Assembly (NCBI GenBank): GCA_965250225.1
Contig: CBDFNQ010000027.1
Coordinates: forward strand, 1-64,000
Length of the DNA: 64,000 nucleotides
Reading direction: 5' to 3'
Source: CBDEUK01 sp965250225
GTDB taxonomy: Bacteria; Pseudomonadota; Gammaproteobacteria; Eutrophobiales; Eutrophobiaceae
A model generated the notes under the pieces. That model did not search any database and was not told where the DNA came from. It was given only the letters and a program-made list of their open reading frames with translations. The translations under genes were made by a program, and so were the position numbers. Every line of letters starts with the position of its first letter. Position 1 is the stretch's first letter. Of the stretch, positions 42,863 through 54,000 are shown piece by piece.

Positions 42863-44264
42863 AGTATATTCCAATCCAGAAATGAGCCTGTAGAGAGGGG
42901 TTATATTTCATCATCAAGCCCTGAGTTTTAGTCGCACATGAAGTTGTTTAAAGAGTTGGTTTTTAGCTGAGTTCAATTGTTCAGCCGCTTCATTGTCATT
43001 CATTTCGTTAGCAAATGCATCCAGTTGTTTGAAGGTGATCCCTTGTTTCAAATACTGACTGGGTCTTTGTGCTGAGCGAAACTTTTCATAGGGTGTCATC
43101 ATGTCTTCATAGCGATAACGTTTCCGCTCTTTGCCTTTCTTGTCGGTGATGGTAGAGGGAAAATAACAAGGTCGATGAAAATTAACGTAGCGATAGACCT
43201 CGCCTTGATTGAGCCTGGCAAAGTCATCGGCATACTGCTGCGGGATGTGCATATAGCCATAGAGTTTACGCACGACCGAGCCATTCTTGCTCTCAGCCAG
43301 GGCATTATCGTTACTGTGCCGAGGTCTTGATTTAGTGAATTCAATACGGAGTTTCTCGAGTAATTGAGCCACGGTATAGTTGATGTATTCACCGCCATTA
43401 TCGGTGTGAAAGCCCTGTATCTTGAACGGGAAGGCCGCCAATAATTGCTCTAATGCCGGCAGCATGTAGCGTTCACTTATTCGTTCTACCGTGACAATGA
43501 TCTGAAACTGCGTAACCTCATCAACGGCATTGATGTGATAAACCCCTTTGCGCCTGTCCTGATCGCCCTGATGCACGGAATCAATGCGAATATAGCCCGG
43601 TTGATCATTCGGACAGGGTTTTCGCCGTAGACCAATTTTGGCTGCCTTGGGACGGGTTTTCGTCAAGACACAACGTTGTCGTTGGTAAGTCGTACTCTGA
43701 CGCAAGTTATAAAGATGTGATACGGATATGCCCGCCAGACGCTCATAGTTCGCTTCCTCAAAACGCTCATAGGCGCGTTCACAGAGTTTCTTTATCACCG
43801 GGCCACTGGGTTGCTGATGACGTTCATCCATCTCGGCGAGTAAACGGATATCGGCCTTGCTGTACTTTGGTTTGAAGCCATTGCGACGAGCAGTCTTTAT
43901 CGTGATCCTGCCATTCTTGATGTATTGCCCAATGAGACGTTTCACCTGCGCATGGGAGTAGCCGGTGACTTTCATCAGGTAACGTGTGATGAGACCTTTT
44001 TCTGCTTTGCCCAGTGAGAAATAGCGAAATGCCACCAAGGTCTTTTGTACCCACCGATAGCGGTCTTGTTTGCTGTTGGCGACACAAAAGGCCACTGCCT
44101 GAGTGCCTTCGAGAAATTGACGGACGGTGTCAATGGTCGTGAGTTGTTCAAGTTTCATGATCGTTTTCATCCTGTGATCATGAACGACTTTAAATGTTAT
44201 TTCAGGCTCATTTGATGTTGGAAAGTCGCCCCTCGTTCAGGCTCATTTCATATTGGAAAAGACT
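42863..44264 (-). mobile_element. 1402-bp DD35E insertion sequence, copy 2, with 5-bp target duplication
   Basis: Inverted copy of the element at 5224-6625, same length and ends. Flanked by TTGTC (42858-42862 and 44265-44269), a 5-bp target duplication different from copy 1 (GTTTT), so both are independent insertions. It lies in the disrupted zone between the mini-Rhs remnant and the giant YD gene. Confidence 0.9.
42914..44170 (-). CDS. Integrase-core (rve) DDE transposase, copy 2
   Basis: Same 418-residue protein as at 5318-6574 (Asp197, Asp257, Glu293; DD35E). The two proteins are identical, so both copies are probably active or only recently inserted. The opposite orientation of the copies, 37.6 kb apart, makes them a substrate for inversion of the region between them. 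Confidence 0.92.
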   Translation of the reverse strand: MKTIMKLEQLTTIDTVRQFLEGTQAVAFCVANSKQDRYRWVQKTLVAFRYFSLGKAEKGLITRYLMKVTGYSHAQVKRLIGQYIKNGRITIKTARRNGFKPKYSKADIRLLAEMDERHQQPSGPVIKKLCERAYERFEEANYERLAGISVSHLYNLRQSTTYQRQRCVLTKTRPKAAKIGLRRKPCPNDQPGYIRIDSVHQGDQDRRKGVYHINAVDEVTQFQIIVTVERISERYMLPALEQLLAAFPFKIQGFHTDNGGEYINYTVAQLLEKLRIEFTKSRPRHSNDNALAESKNGSVVRKLYGYMHIPQQYADDFARLNQGEVYRYVNFHRPCYFPSTITDKKGKERKRYRYEDMMTPYEKFRSAQRPSQYLKQGITFKQLDAFANEMNDNEAAEQLNSAKNQLFKQLHVRLKLRA

Positions 44265-45028
44265 TTGTCTTGTCTTTTGCTTTAAATCTGGTGTGAGAAA
44301 ACAAGATAATCAACTGTCTTTAAAAAGCAGATGCTATTTTCAGAAAAGGTTTATCAATAATTGAAGCGGCTCACTTTACATATGCCTCTGTTCCTAACAT
44401 TGGGCTCGTCAAACACCATGGCATTTAAAATAACTAGGAATTCATATGTGCACGCGACTAAGGCCACCTTCTTGGGTTTGCCTTTTTTAAGATATTCGTA
44501 TTTAAAGTGGTTCGATTACCATAATTAAAGCGAAAACCACTTAGCTTTTTCTGAATTTCAGAAAATAATTTTCTGACAACCGTTACGATAAAGCAGCTAC
44601 TTATTTGTCGACCTTAATCATATTTAACGTTAGATTATCAATCTCTTATATTAATTAGCTCAAGAAATTCATTAGATAAATTTGAAAAAGAATCTTAAAC
44701 TATTTCTCAAAATATCACCCAGATGGGTTATTTTTATTTTTCGATAAGTGTGATATACCTAATAATAATAGTGAAAATAATTATAAATTTACATAGAAAG
44801 TATATTTAATAAGTAAAAAGTAATTCATATTTAATATATTACACAACGTATCTAATAGGATAAGGACTAATGGAGACCACTATTGGCTTCACACGAAGCT
44901 GTTGCTGCACGTTTGGTTGTAGGAATATTCCTATTGCTTCAACCCACCTTCCTTCATTGGAATGTTCTTTCCTGATATCACCCTTAACCCCACTTTATCT
45001 TATCTTTCAAACATCGAAGGAGAACAAA
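44265..45028. other. AT-rich gene-free stretch before the YD locus
   Basis: About 760 bp without a supported gene. One hairpin TTTTCTGA-ATT-TCAGAAAA lies near 44547-44565. The open frame starting at 44870 has no ribosome-binding site until the secreted-protein start at 45029. The long leader may hold the promoter of the island, but I cannot place it with confidence. Confidence 0.5.
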
Positions 45029-45256
45029 ATGCTGAATAAACTAAACCGTATAATGGTCTGTTTGTTGTTAACGTATTCATTTTGCAATGTCTATGCGAAT
45101 GAATTAGAAAATCAAATAATAAATATTGAAGAAGAACCAGAGATTGTTTTTGATGATAGCGATGGTGATGGAGATGATAATAAACAACAAGTAAAGGAAG
45201 CTAAAAAAATAGAATCAACAGAGCAAAAACCAATGGAAATTAGAGCAATTAATTAA
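45029..45256 (+). CDS. Small acidic secreted protein preceding the YD giant
   Basis: 75 residues: a signal peptide (MLNKLNRIMVCLLLTYSFCN followed by VYA) and a very acidic mature part (EEEPEIVFDDSDGDGDDNK). It starts after GGAGAACAAA, a clear ribosome-binding site; the open frame reaches further upstream without one. The Asp-rich DSDGDGDD run resembles a calcium-binding loop. I do not recognise a family. Its position 76 bp before the giant YD gene suggests co-expression. Confidence 0.6.
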   Translation: MLNKLNRIMVCLLLTYSFCNVYANELENQIINIEEEPEIVFDDSDGDGDDNKQQVKEAKKIESTEQKPMEIRAIN

Positions 45257-45331
45257 TTTCAACACTTCAGTACTCGTGTTTATTTGTTTTCGAGGTTATA
45301 CATCACAGGATAATGGAACAGGAAGATAGCG

Positions 45332-46315
45332 ATGAAACAAAAAATAAAAAAAATTGTATTCATATTTCTTGGAATAATTTCACTTCACATCAACGCAGAA
45401 GAAATACGTGATTATTATTCGGAGCCCGGATTACATCCTTTCAAAGAACTAACTTCGGATTTAAATGAAACCATTGATCCGTTTTCCGGAACGCTTCAAT
45501 TAAGGCATGCCGATCTTACAATCCCTGGCAATGGTGGGATGGATATCTCCATTTCACGTTTCTACACCAATCATCAAGATAACAATGGTCGTAAACCAGG
45601 TTATCAAAATATTTATGGTGTGGGTTGGACGATGCACTATGGCAGAATTGTTGTGCCACAGGCACATGCAAGTAAAATATGCAGTCAATCTTCAAACAAT
45701 GCTTCAACAATAGACAATCCTTCTCTTGAGCATCCTGATGGGGCTCGTGAACTATTATTTCTATCTGATGATAACAGTGGTGATTTAATTACCAAAAGTA
45801 ATTGGCGTGCTCGTTGTGTGCTGGGCCAATCCGGTATGTTGGTGATATCACCATCTGGCACTGAATATATTATGGATCAGCAATCAACTATAGCGACCAG
45901 CTCAAGCGTTATCGAAAATAGTTGGTATACCTCTCAAATAAAAGATGTTCAAGATAATGCCATTCAAATTAGTTATTTGACACATTCAATAGGGTATGTC
46001 TATTTTGATGAAGTTATCGGTGGAAAAATAAATGGTACTAGTTTTACTCCTGATGGACGATTAGTTAAATTTACCTATGGACCAAACACCGGCACTGGTT
46101 GTTTCCAATTGCAGGATATTAGCTCAAATGGTAGAACCTGGTCGTATACATATGGCACAGGCGTAGTGGATGATGATTCTATGTATATTACATGCCGCTA
46201 TAATCTAGATAGGGTCAGTCTACCGAATGGACAGTCGTGGGATTATGAGTATTATCCGGCAGCCCATCCTGGGCTAGGGAAATATTCATTAAAGAAGAGT
46301 GACATACCCCTATAA
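45332..46315 (+). CDS. Giant YD-repeat carrier protein, N-terminal segment
   Basis: First 327 codons of the carrier. The signal peptide MKQKIKKIVFIFLGIISLHI followed by NA leads to the typical start of YD/Rhs proteins (ETIDPFSGTLQLRHADLTIP, NIYGVGWTMHYGRI, HPDGARELLF). The frame ends in LKKSDIPL and stop. An extra A at about 46298 (AAG AAG A GTG ACA) shifts the frame; with it removed the protein reads LKK-VTYPYNGT into the next segment without a gap. The natural gene would run 45332-56334, about 3,666 residues. Confidence 0.8.
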   Translation: MKQKIKKIVFIFLGIISLHINAEEIRDYYSEPGLHPFKELTSDLNETIDPFSGTLQLRHADLTIPGNGGMDISISRFYTNHQDNNGRKPGYQNIYGVGWTMHYGRIVVPQAHASKICSQSSNNASTIDNPSLEHPDGARELLFLSDDNSGDLITKSNWRARCVLGQSGMLVISPSGTEYIMDQQSTIATSSSVIENSWYTSQIKDVQDNAIQISYLTHSIGYVYFDEVIGGKINGTSFTPDGRLVKFTYGPNTGTGCFQLQDISSNGRTWSYTYGTGVVDDDSMYITCRYNLDRVSLPNGQSWDYEYYPAAHPGLGKYSLKKSDIPL

Positions 46316-49300
46316 CGGGACTGTTCAGTACGACTACCAGCATGTTCAATTCGACACAAGTGACCCTTCTAAATTAACGACTTCTGTACTAACAAAAACT
46401 GCATCAGGTCCAAACATTACATCTGGCATATGGACGTATAGTTTCGCACCCGGTTCAGAATTAGTACCTGATGAAAATGGAGATTTAGATCTTGCGGATG
46501 TTACGACAATTACTTTACCGAATGGCATCGGTACTAAAAAATATATTCATCAAGGTGATACGGTTACAGGGTTCGAAAATGTATGGGCGGCAGGTTTATT
46601 ATTATCGACTGAAACCCGTAATCAAGATGCTACATTAGCGGAACAAACAATACATTATTGGGGCAAACGTAAAATTTCGGATGAAAGTTATTCCCGCGGA
46701 GTTCCAAACCAATCAGACATGGTAAGTAATGCGCCGATACAAACAGAAATCCAAACATGGCGAAGTGGAGGCACTCATAAAACAATGATGTCTCTTCATG
46801 ATGTCTATGGTAATCCACAAAGGATTGAAGAAACAGCTGGTGTAACTACTATACCTAATAAAATTACCAACATCACTTATTACAATGATCCGGTTAAATG
46901 GATCATTGGTAAAAAAGAAGATGAAACGATCACTGGCATTGGAACCATTGATAGACAATTTAACATACTTGGACAACTTGTATCTGAAGATAAATATGGA
47001 GTAGAGACAACGTACACCTATACTTCTGATGGAGATCTAGCAATAATTACAGATGCACGATTCAATACAATTACAAAAAGTAATTACAAACGGGGTATAG
47101 CACGATTAGAAAATCATCCTGAATCAGTCACCATCTTAAGGACGGTTAATAACTCTGGTACGGTGGCATCCACTACCAATGGTAGAGGCATTACCACCAG
47201 CTTTATTTATGATGGTTTGAATCGCTTAACCGATATCGATTATCCAAATCTCCTGAGTTCTGATGTGACTATTGCATGGTCATCAACTGACAAGACGTTG
47301 ACACGAGGAAATTACGAAGAAATTGTCACTTTTGATGGTTTTGGTCAAGAAACTCAGGTCGATCGAACAGATAAAATATCAAGCGAAACAATCACCAAGA
47401 CAACGACCTACGATGTACTTGGTCGAAAAATATTCGACTCTTACCCGAACTCTGCAATTGGCGTCACATTTACTTACGACGCCATCGACCGGTTAACACA
47501 AGTCGATCACCCTGATGGCGAGTCTCGAAGTTATGTATATGGAACTACTGGTGATAATGTACATGTCTTTGAAACAAATGAACGTGGTCATCAAACAACA
47601 TACACATTCCGAGCTTATGGACATCCAGATAATGGCAAGGTCCTTCTGTATAAAATTTCACCAGAATCAATCTGCACGTTGATTGATTACAATTTGCTGA
47701 ATCAAGTCACTCAAATATACCAGGGAGAAATTAATGCAACCGATGGCTTATGTTATGGAAATGCACGTACCTACACGTATGATGTGAACTATTTTCTTAA
47801 AGATGAGAATAACCCCGAAACTGGCATCACACTTTATGGACGTGACCCAGTCGGAAATATGAAATCCTCTCAGGTTGGAACCTCTGCAATAACGAATTAT
47901 ACCTACGACAATCTCAATCGTCTGAAATTGACGAATTATCCAGACAATACAGGTAATGATGCACCTGACATAAATTATGTGTATGACGAAAATGACAATC
48001 TAAAGCAATTAACAAAAGGTAACACTGACTGGGTCTACACATACGATGAAAATGACAATCTCACTGATGAGACGCTCACCGTCACTGGTGCCAATGCTCA
48101 AGTATTTGGATTAACGTATGGCTATGATGCGCTGGATACCCTAAGTACCATCACCTACCCGGATAGTTTTGTGGTGAATTACGCTCCCGATAATCTGGGG
48201 CGACCGACTCAAGTTGGTAGCTTTGCAAGTAATGTTATTTATCACCCAAATGGCAACGTAAAATCTTATGACTTGGCGAATGGTCAGACCACCACGATTG
48301 ATTTAACCCCAACGCGTTTATTTACTGATCGTATTCAAGTCGGGAACGGTAGCAACATTGTCGATTTAGATTACAGTTATGATGAGATCGGTAATGTAAA
48401 ATCAATTATTGATAGTGCAAACATATATAATAATATTAATTTCCTGGATTACGATGGTGTTGATCGGCTCATTCAGGCTGATGCTGATACATGGGGAGCT
48501 GGGATTATTAGTTACAACTATAGAGGCGATATAGTATCTAAATCGATTGGCAATACAACATTGACTTATATCAATGGCCTGAGACTTTTGCAAGTTAATG
48601 ATCCTGTTACATCTCTAAAGAATAACTATGGCTATGATGTGTATGGTAATACCACATTAGATACCTTTCTACTTGCTAATACACCTTTATCTCAACATCA
48701 ATATACCTATGATGATGCATCAAACCTAATGAATGCAACAGGAGGACTTCCTACTGGCGAAATAACATTTGATAAAAGCTACATCTATGATGGAAATAGA
48801 CAACGAACGGTTGAAACTGATAATACGACTGGCATTACTAACCACTCCGTATACAGTAAATTCGGTCAATTATCGTATGAACGAAATGTAGCTGAGTGCA
48901 GGTTTACTAATTATATTCGCTTGGGTTCATCTTTAATCGCACGCAGAGATGATTCGTTCCAGATTACCGATACGGATATTGACGGTTTAAATTTGTGTGA
49001 AGAACTTCAACAGGGCACTGATCCGAATAATCCGGATACCGATGGCGACGGACTGACTGATGGCAATGAAGTCAACGTTCATACCACAAATCCTTTATTA
49101 ACGGATACTGATGGCGACGGACTGACCGATGGCAATGAAGTCAACGTTTATACCACAAACCCTTTATTAACCGATACTGACGGTGACGGACTGACCGATG
49201 GTAATGAAGTCAACGTTCATACCACAAACCCTTTATTAACGGATACCGATGGCGATGGACTGACCGATGGTAATGAAGTCAACGTTCATACCACAAACCC

Positions 49301-51068
49301 GCTACTGGCGGATACCGATGGTGATGGCATGGATGATGGATTTGAAATCAATTTTGGATTGGATCCACTGTCAAATGATGCCTTGTTAGATCTTGATAAT
49401 GATGGCTTGACGAATCTACAAGAATTTCTACTGGGAACAGAGCCAAACAATGTTGATACGGACAATGATCGACTATTCGATGGTTTTGAGGTGAGTAATG
49501 GATTAGATCCGCTTGATCCTAGCGACGTTGCGACGCTTTCGGATTCCGATAATGACGGCATCCCCGATCTGGTGGAAATCGATTTGGGTCTTGATCCGAA
49601 TAATGCGGTTGATGCGTACACTGATCTCGATGGCGATGGCTTCACAAATTTACAGGAGTTTCTAACGACTCATCAAATTGATGATCCGAACTCAAGCCCG
49701 GTTCCAGGTGAACTCGCCTGGTCGTATGATCTAGGTTCTAGTGGAGGTTTTGCCATTGCTTCTGACAATACAATATATGTTGGTTCTCAAAATTTATTAG
49801 CATTCTCGCCCGATGGGCAGATCAAATGGACATTTTCAGCAGCCACGGGTCATCCTGTAATAGGACTCGATCATACTGTATACGCAACATCTGTTGATGG
49901 AAATTTATATGCGGTAAGGCCAGATGGTACTGAGCTGTGGAAAGTTGATATTGGTACTGGATCAACACCGTCTAAACCTGCCATAGCTACTGATGGAACT
50001 ATATATGTCCAATCAGACTATTCTCTATACTCTATCAACCCTGTAGACGGTTCGATAAATTGGAAGTTCATCGACACACCACATCTTTCTAGATACCTAG
50101 TCGTTGGGCAGGGTGGCAATATTTATATGTCAACAGTCGGCGCTTTATACGCGATTGATCCAGCTGGAAATGAACTTTGGTCGATTAATGCTAACGGCAT
50201 TAATAAGATGGCCATCGGTGCTGATGGAACACTATATGTTCCGATCTGGGGAGTAAGCGGAGCAGCTACACTACAAGCAATAAATCCTACTGATGGCACG
50301 ATTATTTGGGAGTACATATATGGTCCATTTGGGGTTTCGCCTTCAGCCTCCGCCGCGATCGATGTGGATGGCACAATTTACATTGGCTCACCTTCTGGTT
50401 TCGGACCTGCTGCCACCACAAAAAAAATATTTGCCATCAACCAGAATGGCACATTAAAGCAAACCTATAACACGCCTAGTAGTGTCAATTCAACACCAGC
50501 CATTGCTGCCGATGGGACAATTATTATTGGTGTTAACGGTAATTCAGCAGTAGGTGAATTCTGGAGTATTAACCCCGGTGACGGTAGTTTGAAATGGTCT
50601 TATACCGCAAGACATGTGTCAATTAATTCATCACCTGTTATTGGACGAGATGGCACAGTTTATATTGGTGATAATTTTGGTCGGCTACATGCGTTGGTTG
50701 ATAATTCAGGTGGATTACGCACTACTGCACCATGGCCAATGAGAGGTCATGATTTATACCAGAGAAGTAATCCTATGGATCTTGGTACTATTCCAACGGT
50801 TAGCATCAGCACTCCTGCCGATGGCCTAAGTGTTCCACAAGGAACTATCATCAACTTTACCGGATCAGCGGATGATGTGGAAGATGGTGATTTGAGCGCT
50901 TCAATTCAGTGGAATTCGAGTAAAGAGGGTTCTCCAATCGGTACAGGAACTAGCTTCAGTACCAGTACGTTAATAGGAGGTATTCATACCATAACAGCTA
51001 GTGTGTCGGACAGTTTTGGTAAACGTAGGAGCTACTACAATTACTGTTACCGTCATTCCAGGGGCTAA
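46299..51068 (+). CDS. Giant YD-repeat carrier protein, central segment (YD shell, TSP3 repeats, PQQ-type propeller)
   Basis: 1,589 codons in the frame that continues the N-terminal segment. About residues 1-880: YD repeats (GRKIFDSYPNSAIGVTFTYD, YDNLNRLKLTNYPD), ending in YIRLGSSLIARRDD. In ordinary Rhs proteins this stretch leads straight to the terminal core (HTDxLGS); here it instead enters five thrombospondin type-3 repeats (about 905-1005, TDTDGDGLTDGNEVNV), further EF-like Asp loops, then a PQQ-type beta-propeller (about 1130-1470, GQIKWTFSA, DGTIYVQS, GTELWKVDIG). An Ig-like domain (TVSISTPADGLSVPQGTII) begins at the end. The frame is lost at 51022 by an extra C. No toxin tip is present. 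Confidence 0.82.
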   Translation: MTYPYNGTVQYDYQHVQFDTSDPSKLTTSVLTKTASGPNITSGIWTYSFAPGSELVPDENGDLDLADVTTITLPNGIGTKKYIHQGDTVTGFENVWAAGLLLSTETRNQDATLAEQTIHYWGKRKISDESYSRGVPNQSDMVSNAPIQTEIQTWRSGGTHKTMMSLHDVYGNPQRIEETAGVTTIPNKITNITYYNDPVKWIIGKKEDETITGIGTIDRQFNILGQLVSEDKYGVETTYTYTSDGDLAIITDARFNTITKSNYKRGIARLENHPESVTILRTVNNSGTVASTTNGRGITTSFIYDGLNRLTDIDYPNLLSSDVTIAWSSTDKTLTRGNYEEIVTFDGFGQETQVDRTDKISSETITKTTTYDVLGRKIFDSYPNSAIGVTFTYDAIDRLTQVDHPDGESRSYVYGTTGDNVHVFETNERGHQTTYTFRAYGHPDNGKVLLYKISPESICTLIDYNLLNQVTQIYQGEINATDGLCYGNARTYTYDVNYFLKDENNPETGITLYGRDPVGNMKSSQVGTSAITNYTYDNLNRLKLTNYPDNTGNDAPDINYVYDENDNLKQLTKGNTDWVYTYDENDNLTDETLTVTGANAQVFGLTYGYDALDTLSTITYPDSFVVNYAPDNLGRPTQVGSFASNVIYHPNGNVKSYDLANGQTTTIDLTPTRLFTDRIQVGNGSNIVDLDYSYDEIGNVKSIIDSANIYNNINFLDYDGVDRLIQADADTWGAGIISYNYRGDIVSKSIGNTTLTYINGLRLLQVNDPVTSLKNNYGYDVYGNTTLDTFLLANTPLSQHQYTYDDASNLMNATGGLPTGEITFDKSYIYDGNRQRTVETDNTTGITNHSVYSKFGQLSYERNVAECRFTNYIRLGSSLIARRDDSFQITDTDIDGLNLCEELQQGTDPNNPDTDGDGLTDGNEVNVHTTNPLLTDTDGDGLTDGNEVNVYTTNPLLTDTDGDGLTDGNEVNVHTTNPLLTDTDGDGLTDGNEVNVHTTNPLLADTDGDGMDDGFEINFGLDPLSNDALLDLDNDGLTNLQEFLLGTEPNNVDTDNDRLFDGFEVSNGLDPLDPSDVATLSDSDNDGIPDLVEIDLGLDPNNAVDAYTDLDGDGFTNLQEFLTTHQIDDPNSSPVPGELAWSYDLGSSGGFAIASDNTIYVGSQNLLAFSPDGQIKWTFSAATGHPVIGLDHTVYATSVDGNLYAVRPDGTELWKVDIGTGSTPSKPAIATDGTIYVQSDYSLYSINPVDGSINWKFIDTPHLSRYLVVGQGGNIYMSTVGALYAIDPAGNELWSINANGINKMAIGADGTLYVPIWGVSGAATLQAINPTDGTIIWEYIYGPFGVSPSASAAIDVDGTIYIGSPSGFGPAATTKKIFAINQNGTLKQTYNTPSSVNSTPAIAADGTIIIGVNGNSAVGEFWSINPGDGSLKWSYTARHVSINSSPVIGRDGTVYIGDNFGRLHALVDNSGGLRTTAPWPMRGHDLYQRSNPMDLGTIPTVSISTPADGLSVPQGTIINFTGSADDVEDGDLSASIQWNSSKEGSPIGTGTSFSTSTLIGGIHTITASVSDSFGKRRSYYNYCYRHSRG
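49035..49310 (+). repeat. Four 69-bp tandem repeats coding thrombospondin type-3 units
   Basis: Period 69 bp (23 residues): DTDGDGLTDGNEVNV(H/Y)TTNPLL(T/A). Units begin at 49035, 49104, 49173 and 49242, and the next starts at 49311 and diverges. The Asp-rich loops bind calcium in homologous repeats. Confidence 0.88.
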
Positions 51069-54000
51069 CAGTCCTCCAACACCTACCCCGGACATAGTAG
51101 ATTATCAATTAGGCGCACAGTTAATTCCTGATAATGAATTTCTAGTGAATACTTTCATTAATAATTTCCAATATGGAGCAGTTAGTTCCCTATTGCTAGG
51201 AGGGCGGAGTGTCGTTATCTGGAATACATCTGATGCTGCAACTGGTGATCCCGATGGTGGTATTGCAGGCCAAATATACGATTCTATTGGGCAACCAGTA
51301 GGAACAGAATTTTTGGTAAACACTACTACATTAGATATTCAGAATGTCTCTGGTGTTTCTTCTTTGGAGGATGGTGGGTTTGTAGTTGTTTGGCATAGCA
51401 ACACATTAGTAGGTAATTCTCAAATCGTTGGACAAAGATTTGATATTAATGGAAGCCCAATAGGGAATGAATTTCCAGCAGGAAGTAATGTTTCTACATA
51501 CGCTCATGTGGCCGCCTTAAAAGATGGCGGTTTTGTTATTACTTATCAACGTACTATATTCGTTAATAACGGTAGTTTCACGGTACCAAAATATGATGTG
51601 GTTGGTACAGTATATAACGCCAATGGAGATTCAATTGGAGGTTTCCAGGCCAATAATGAAGCTACAAAACCAGATCGTTTTACTGTTAACCCAACTGTGC
51701 TTAGTACATCAGATGGAGGTTTTATCATTGCTTGGAATTTAGATGATGGACTAAGTTTCAATAACCAATCAGGTGGCACAGCAATACGTAAATATAACGC
51801 TAATGGTCAAGCTCTATCTGAACCTATTCAGTTAGTAACTGAACAAGGAAATAATCAATGGAATACAAGTATTAATATTCTGGAGAATGATAATATTGTG
51901 TTGGCATGGAATACTTCTACTTTTGGTAGTGTTTCTGGCCAAATATTTGATGTTAATGGGGCGCGTATAGGAAGAGAAAAAATCTTTATATCCGGGTTAT
52001 CAAAGATAATTACAAGTATTGTTTCGATGAAAGACGGTGGTTTCGTAATTCTCTGGGACGACCCTGATACGAGCACTGGAGATAACAGTTCTACAGGTAT
52101 TGTCGCCCAACGTTTTCAAGCTAATGGCCTTCCGATTGGCTCAATTTTATTCGTAAATCAATTTACCCAGAACTATCAACGTAACGCTAATGCCATAAGT
52201 TTATCAGATGGTCGATTATTTGTTGTATGGGAGAGTGGCGACCCCGCTACGGGTGATGGCAGTTCTTCTGGAATATCAGGCCTATTTTATACATTAGGAG
52301 CATTGCCCAATGCTGATACCATGATCGTTGACGTATTGGTTAACGATACGGATCCAGACGCCGATTTTGGTGATATTCCAAGCACATTTACATTGGACAG
52401 TGTTTCAGTTCAAGGAGCTAAAGGTTCAGCATCTATTATTAATAATTACTTGTTGTTTGATCCAGGAACTGATTTTGCTGCACTGACCCCGGGTGATACA
52501 GATGTTGTAAACATCGACTACACGATGTCTGATGATGAGGGCGCGAGTTCTCCCTCTCTTGTAACAATTAATATCACTTATAATAGTCTACCCCAGGTAA
52601 TGATTACCGCCCCGGCTAATGGCACGAATGTTGTGCAAGGGACGAGTATTACCTTCACGGGCACCGCCAACGACACCGAGGACGGAGACCTGGGTGCTTT
52701 GATTGAATGGACTTCGAACAAAGATGGTGTATTGGGCACGGGCACAAGTGCTAGTATTAACATCAGCACGTTAAGTCCGGACACACATACCATCACAGCC
52801 AGTGTCACCGACAGTGGTGGATTAGTTGGCACAAACAGTATTACTGTAATTGTGACCTCGGTGAATAACGCCCCAGTCGGTCTGCCTGTTATCACGGGCA
52901 CCGCTTCACAAGGTCAGACTTTAACGGCTGATGCCAGTGGTATCAGTGATCTCGATGGTTTAGGGATGTTCGCCTATCAATGGCAGGGTAGTGGTACTGA
53001 CATTGCTGGTGCGACCAGCAGTACCTATGTCTTAACCCAAAGTGAAGTGGGACAAACCATCACGGTCATCGTCTCTTACACCGATGTCGGTGGCACACTC
53101 GAGAATGTACCCTCTGCGGCCACGGCGGTAGTAACCGATACCAACGATGCGCCGGTGGGCTTACCGCTTATCATGGGCACCGCTTCACTAGGTCAGATTT
53201 TGACTGCCGATACCAGTGGTATCAGTGATGCGGATGGGTTGGGTGCGGGCGGGTTCAGCTATCAATGGCAGAGCGATGATACTGATATTGTCGGTGCGAC
53301 AAGCAGTATGTATACCTTGACCCAAACCGAAGTGGGAAAAGTGATCAAGGTAGTAGTTAGTTATGTCGACGGTCTCGGCACTTTAGAAAATGTTCCTTCA
53401 GCTGGTACAGCCCAAGTCAATACCAACACCGCACCGGTGATCAATGATAACAGCGTCAGTGTTGCTGAAGACATTGCTATCAATACTTTTGTATACGACG
53501 TCGACGATGCCAATACCAGTAATGATACTGATCAGGATGGTGATGCACTGACCTATAGTCTTATAAACTCAGATGGCTTTAACATTACGGCAACAACTGG
53601 GGTAATCACTACAGACATAAACGTAGATTTAGATTATGAAGCAGTGACGCAATACGTGTTAACGGTTCAAGCCGATGATGGTAATGGTTTACAGGACACG
53701 GCACAGATAACGATTGACGTGACGGCGGTCAATGACAACACGCCGGTTATTACCAGTCTGAATACGGCGAGTGTTGCTGAGAACACGACGGCGGTATTAA
53801 CGGTGACAGCAACGGACGCGGACTTACCGGGAGACACACTGAGTTACAGTCTGAGTAGTGGTGTTGACCAAGCGCTGTTTACTATCGATCTGAATAACGG
53901 CACGTTGAGTTTCATCACCGCACCTGATTTTGAAAATCCAACTGATAATAATACGGATAACATCTATAACGTGGATGTGTCGGTGAGTGATGGGTTGAAT

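Noticed and set aside
5224..44264. Composite transposon formed by the two insertion sequences
   Set aside because: Each copy has its own different 5-bp target duplication and the DNA between them is ordinary core genome, so they inserted independently.
49035..49310. CRISPR-like 69-bp repeats
   Set aside because: The repeats are in frame and code thrombospondin type-3 units; no variable spacers.
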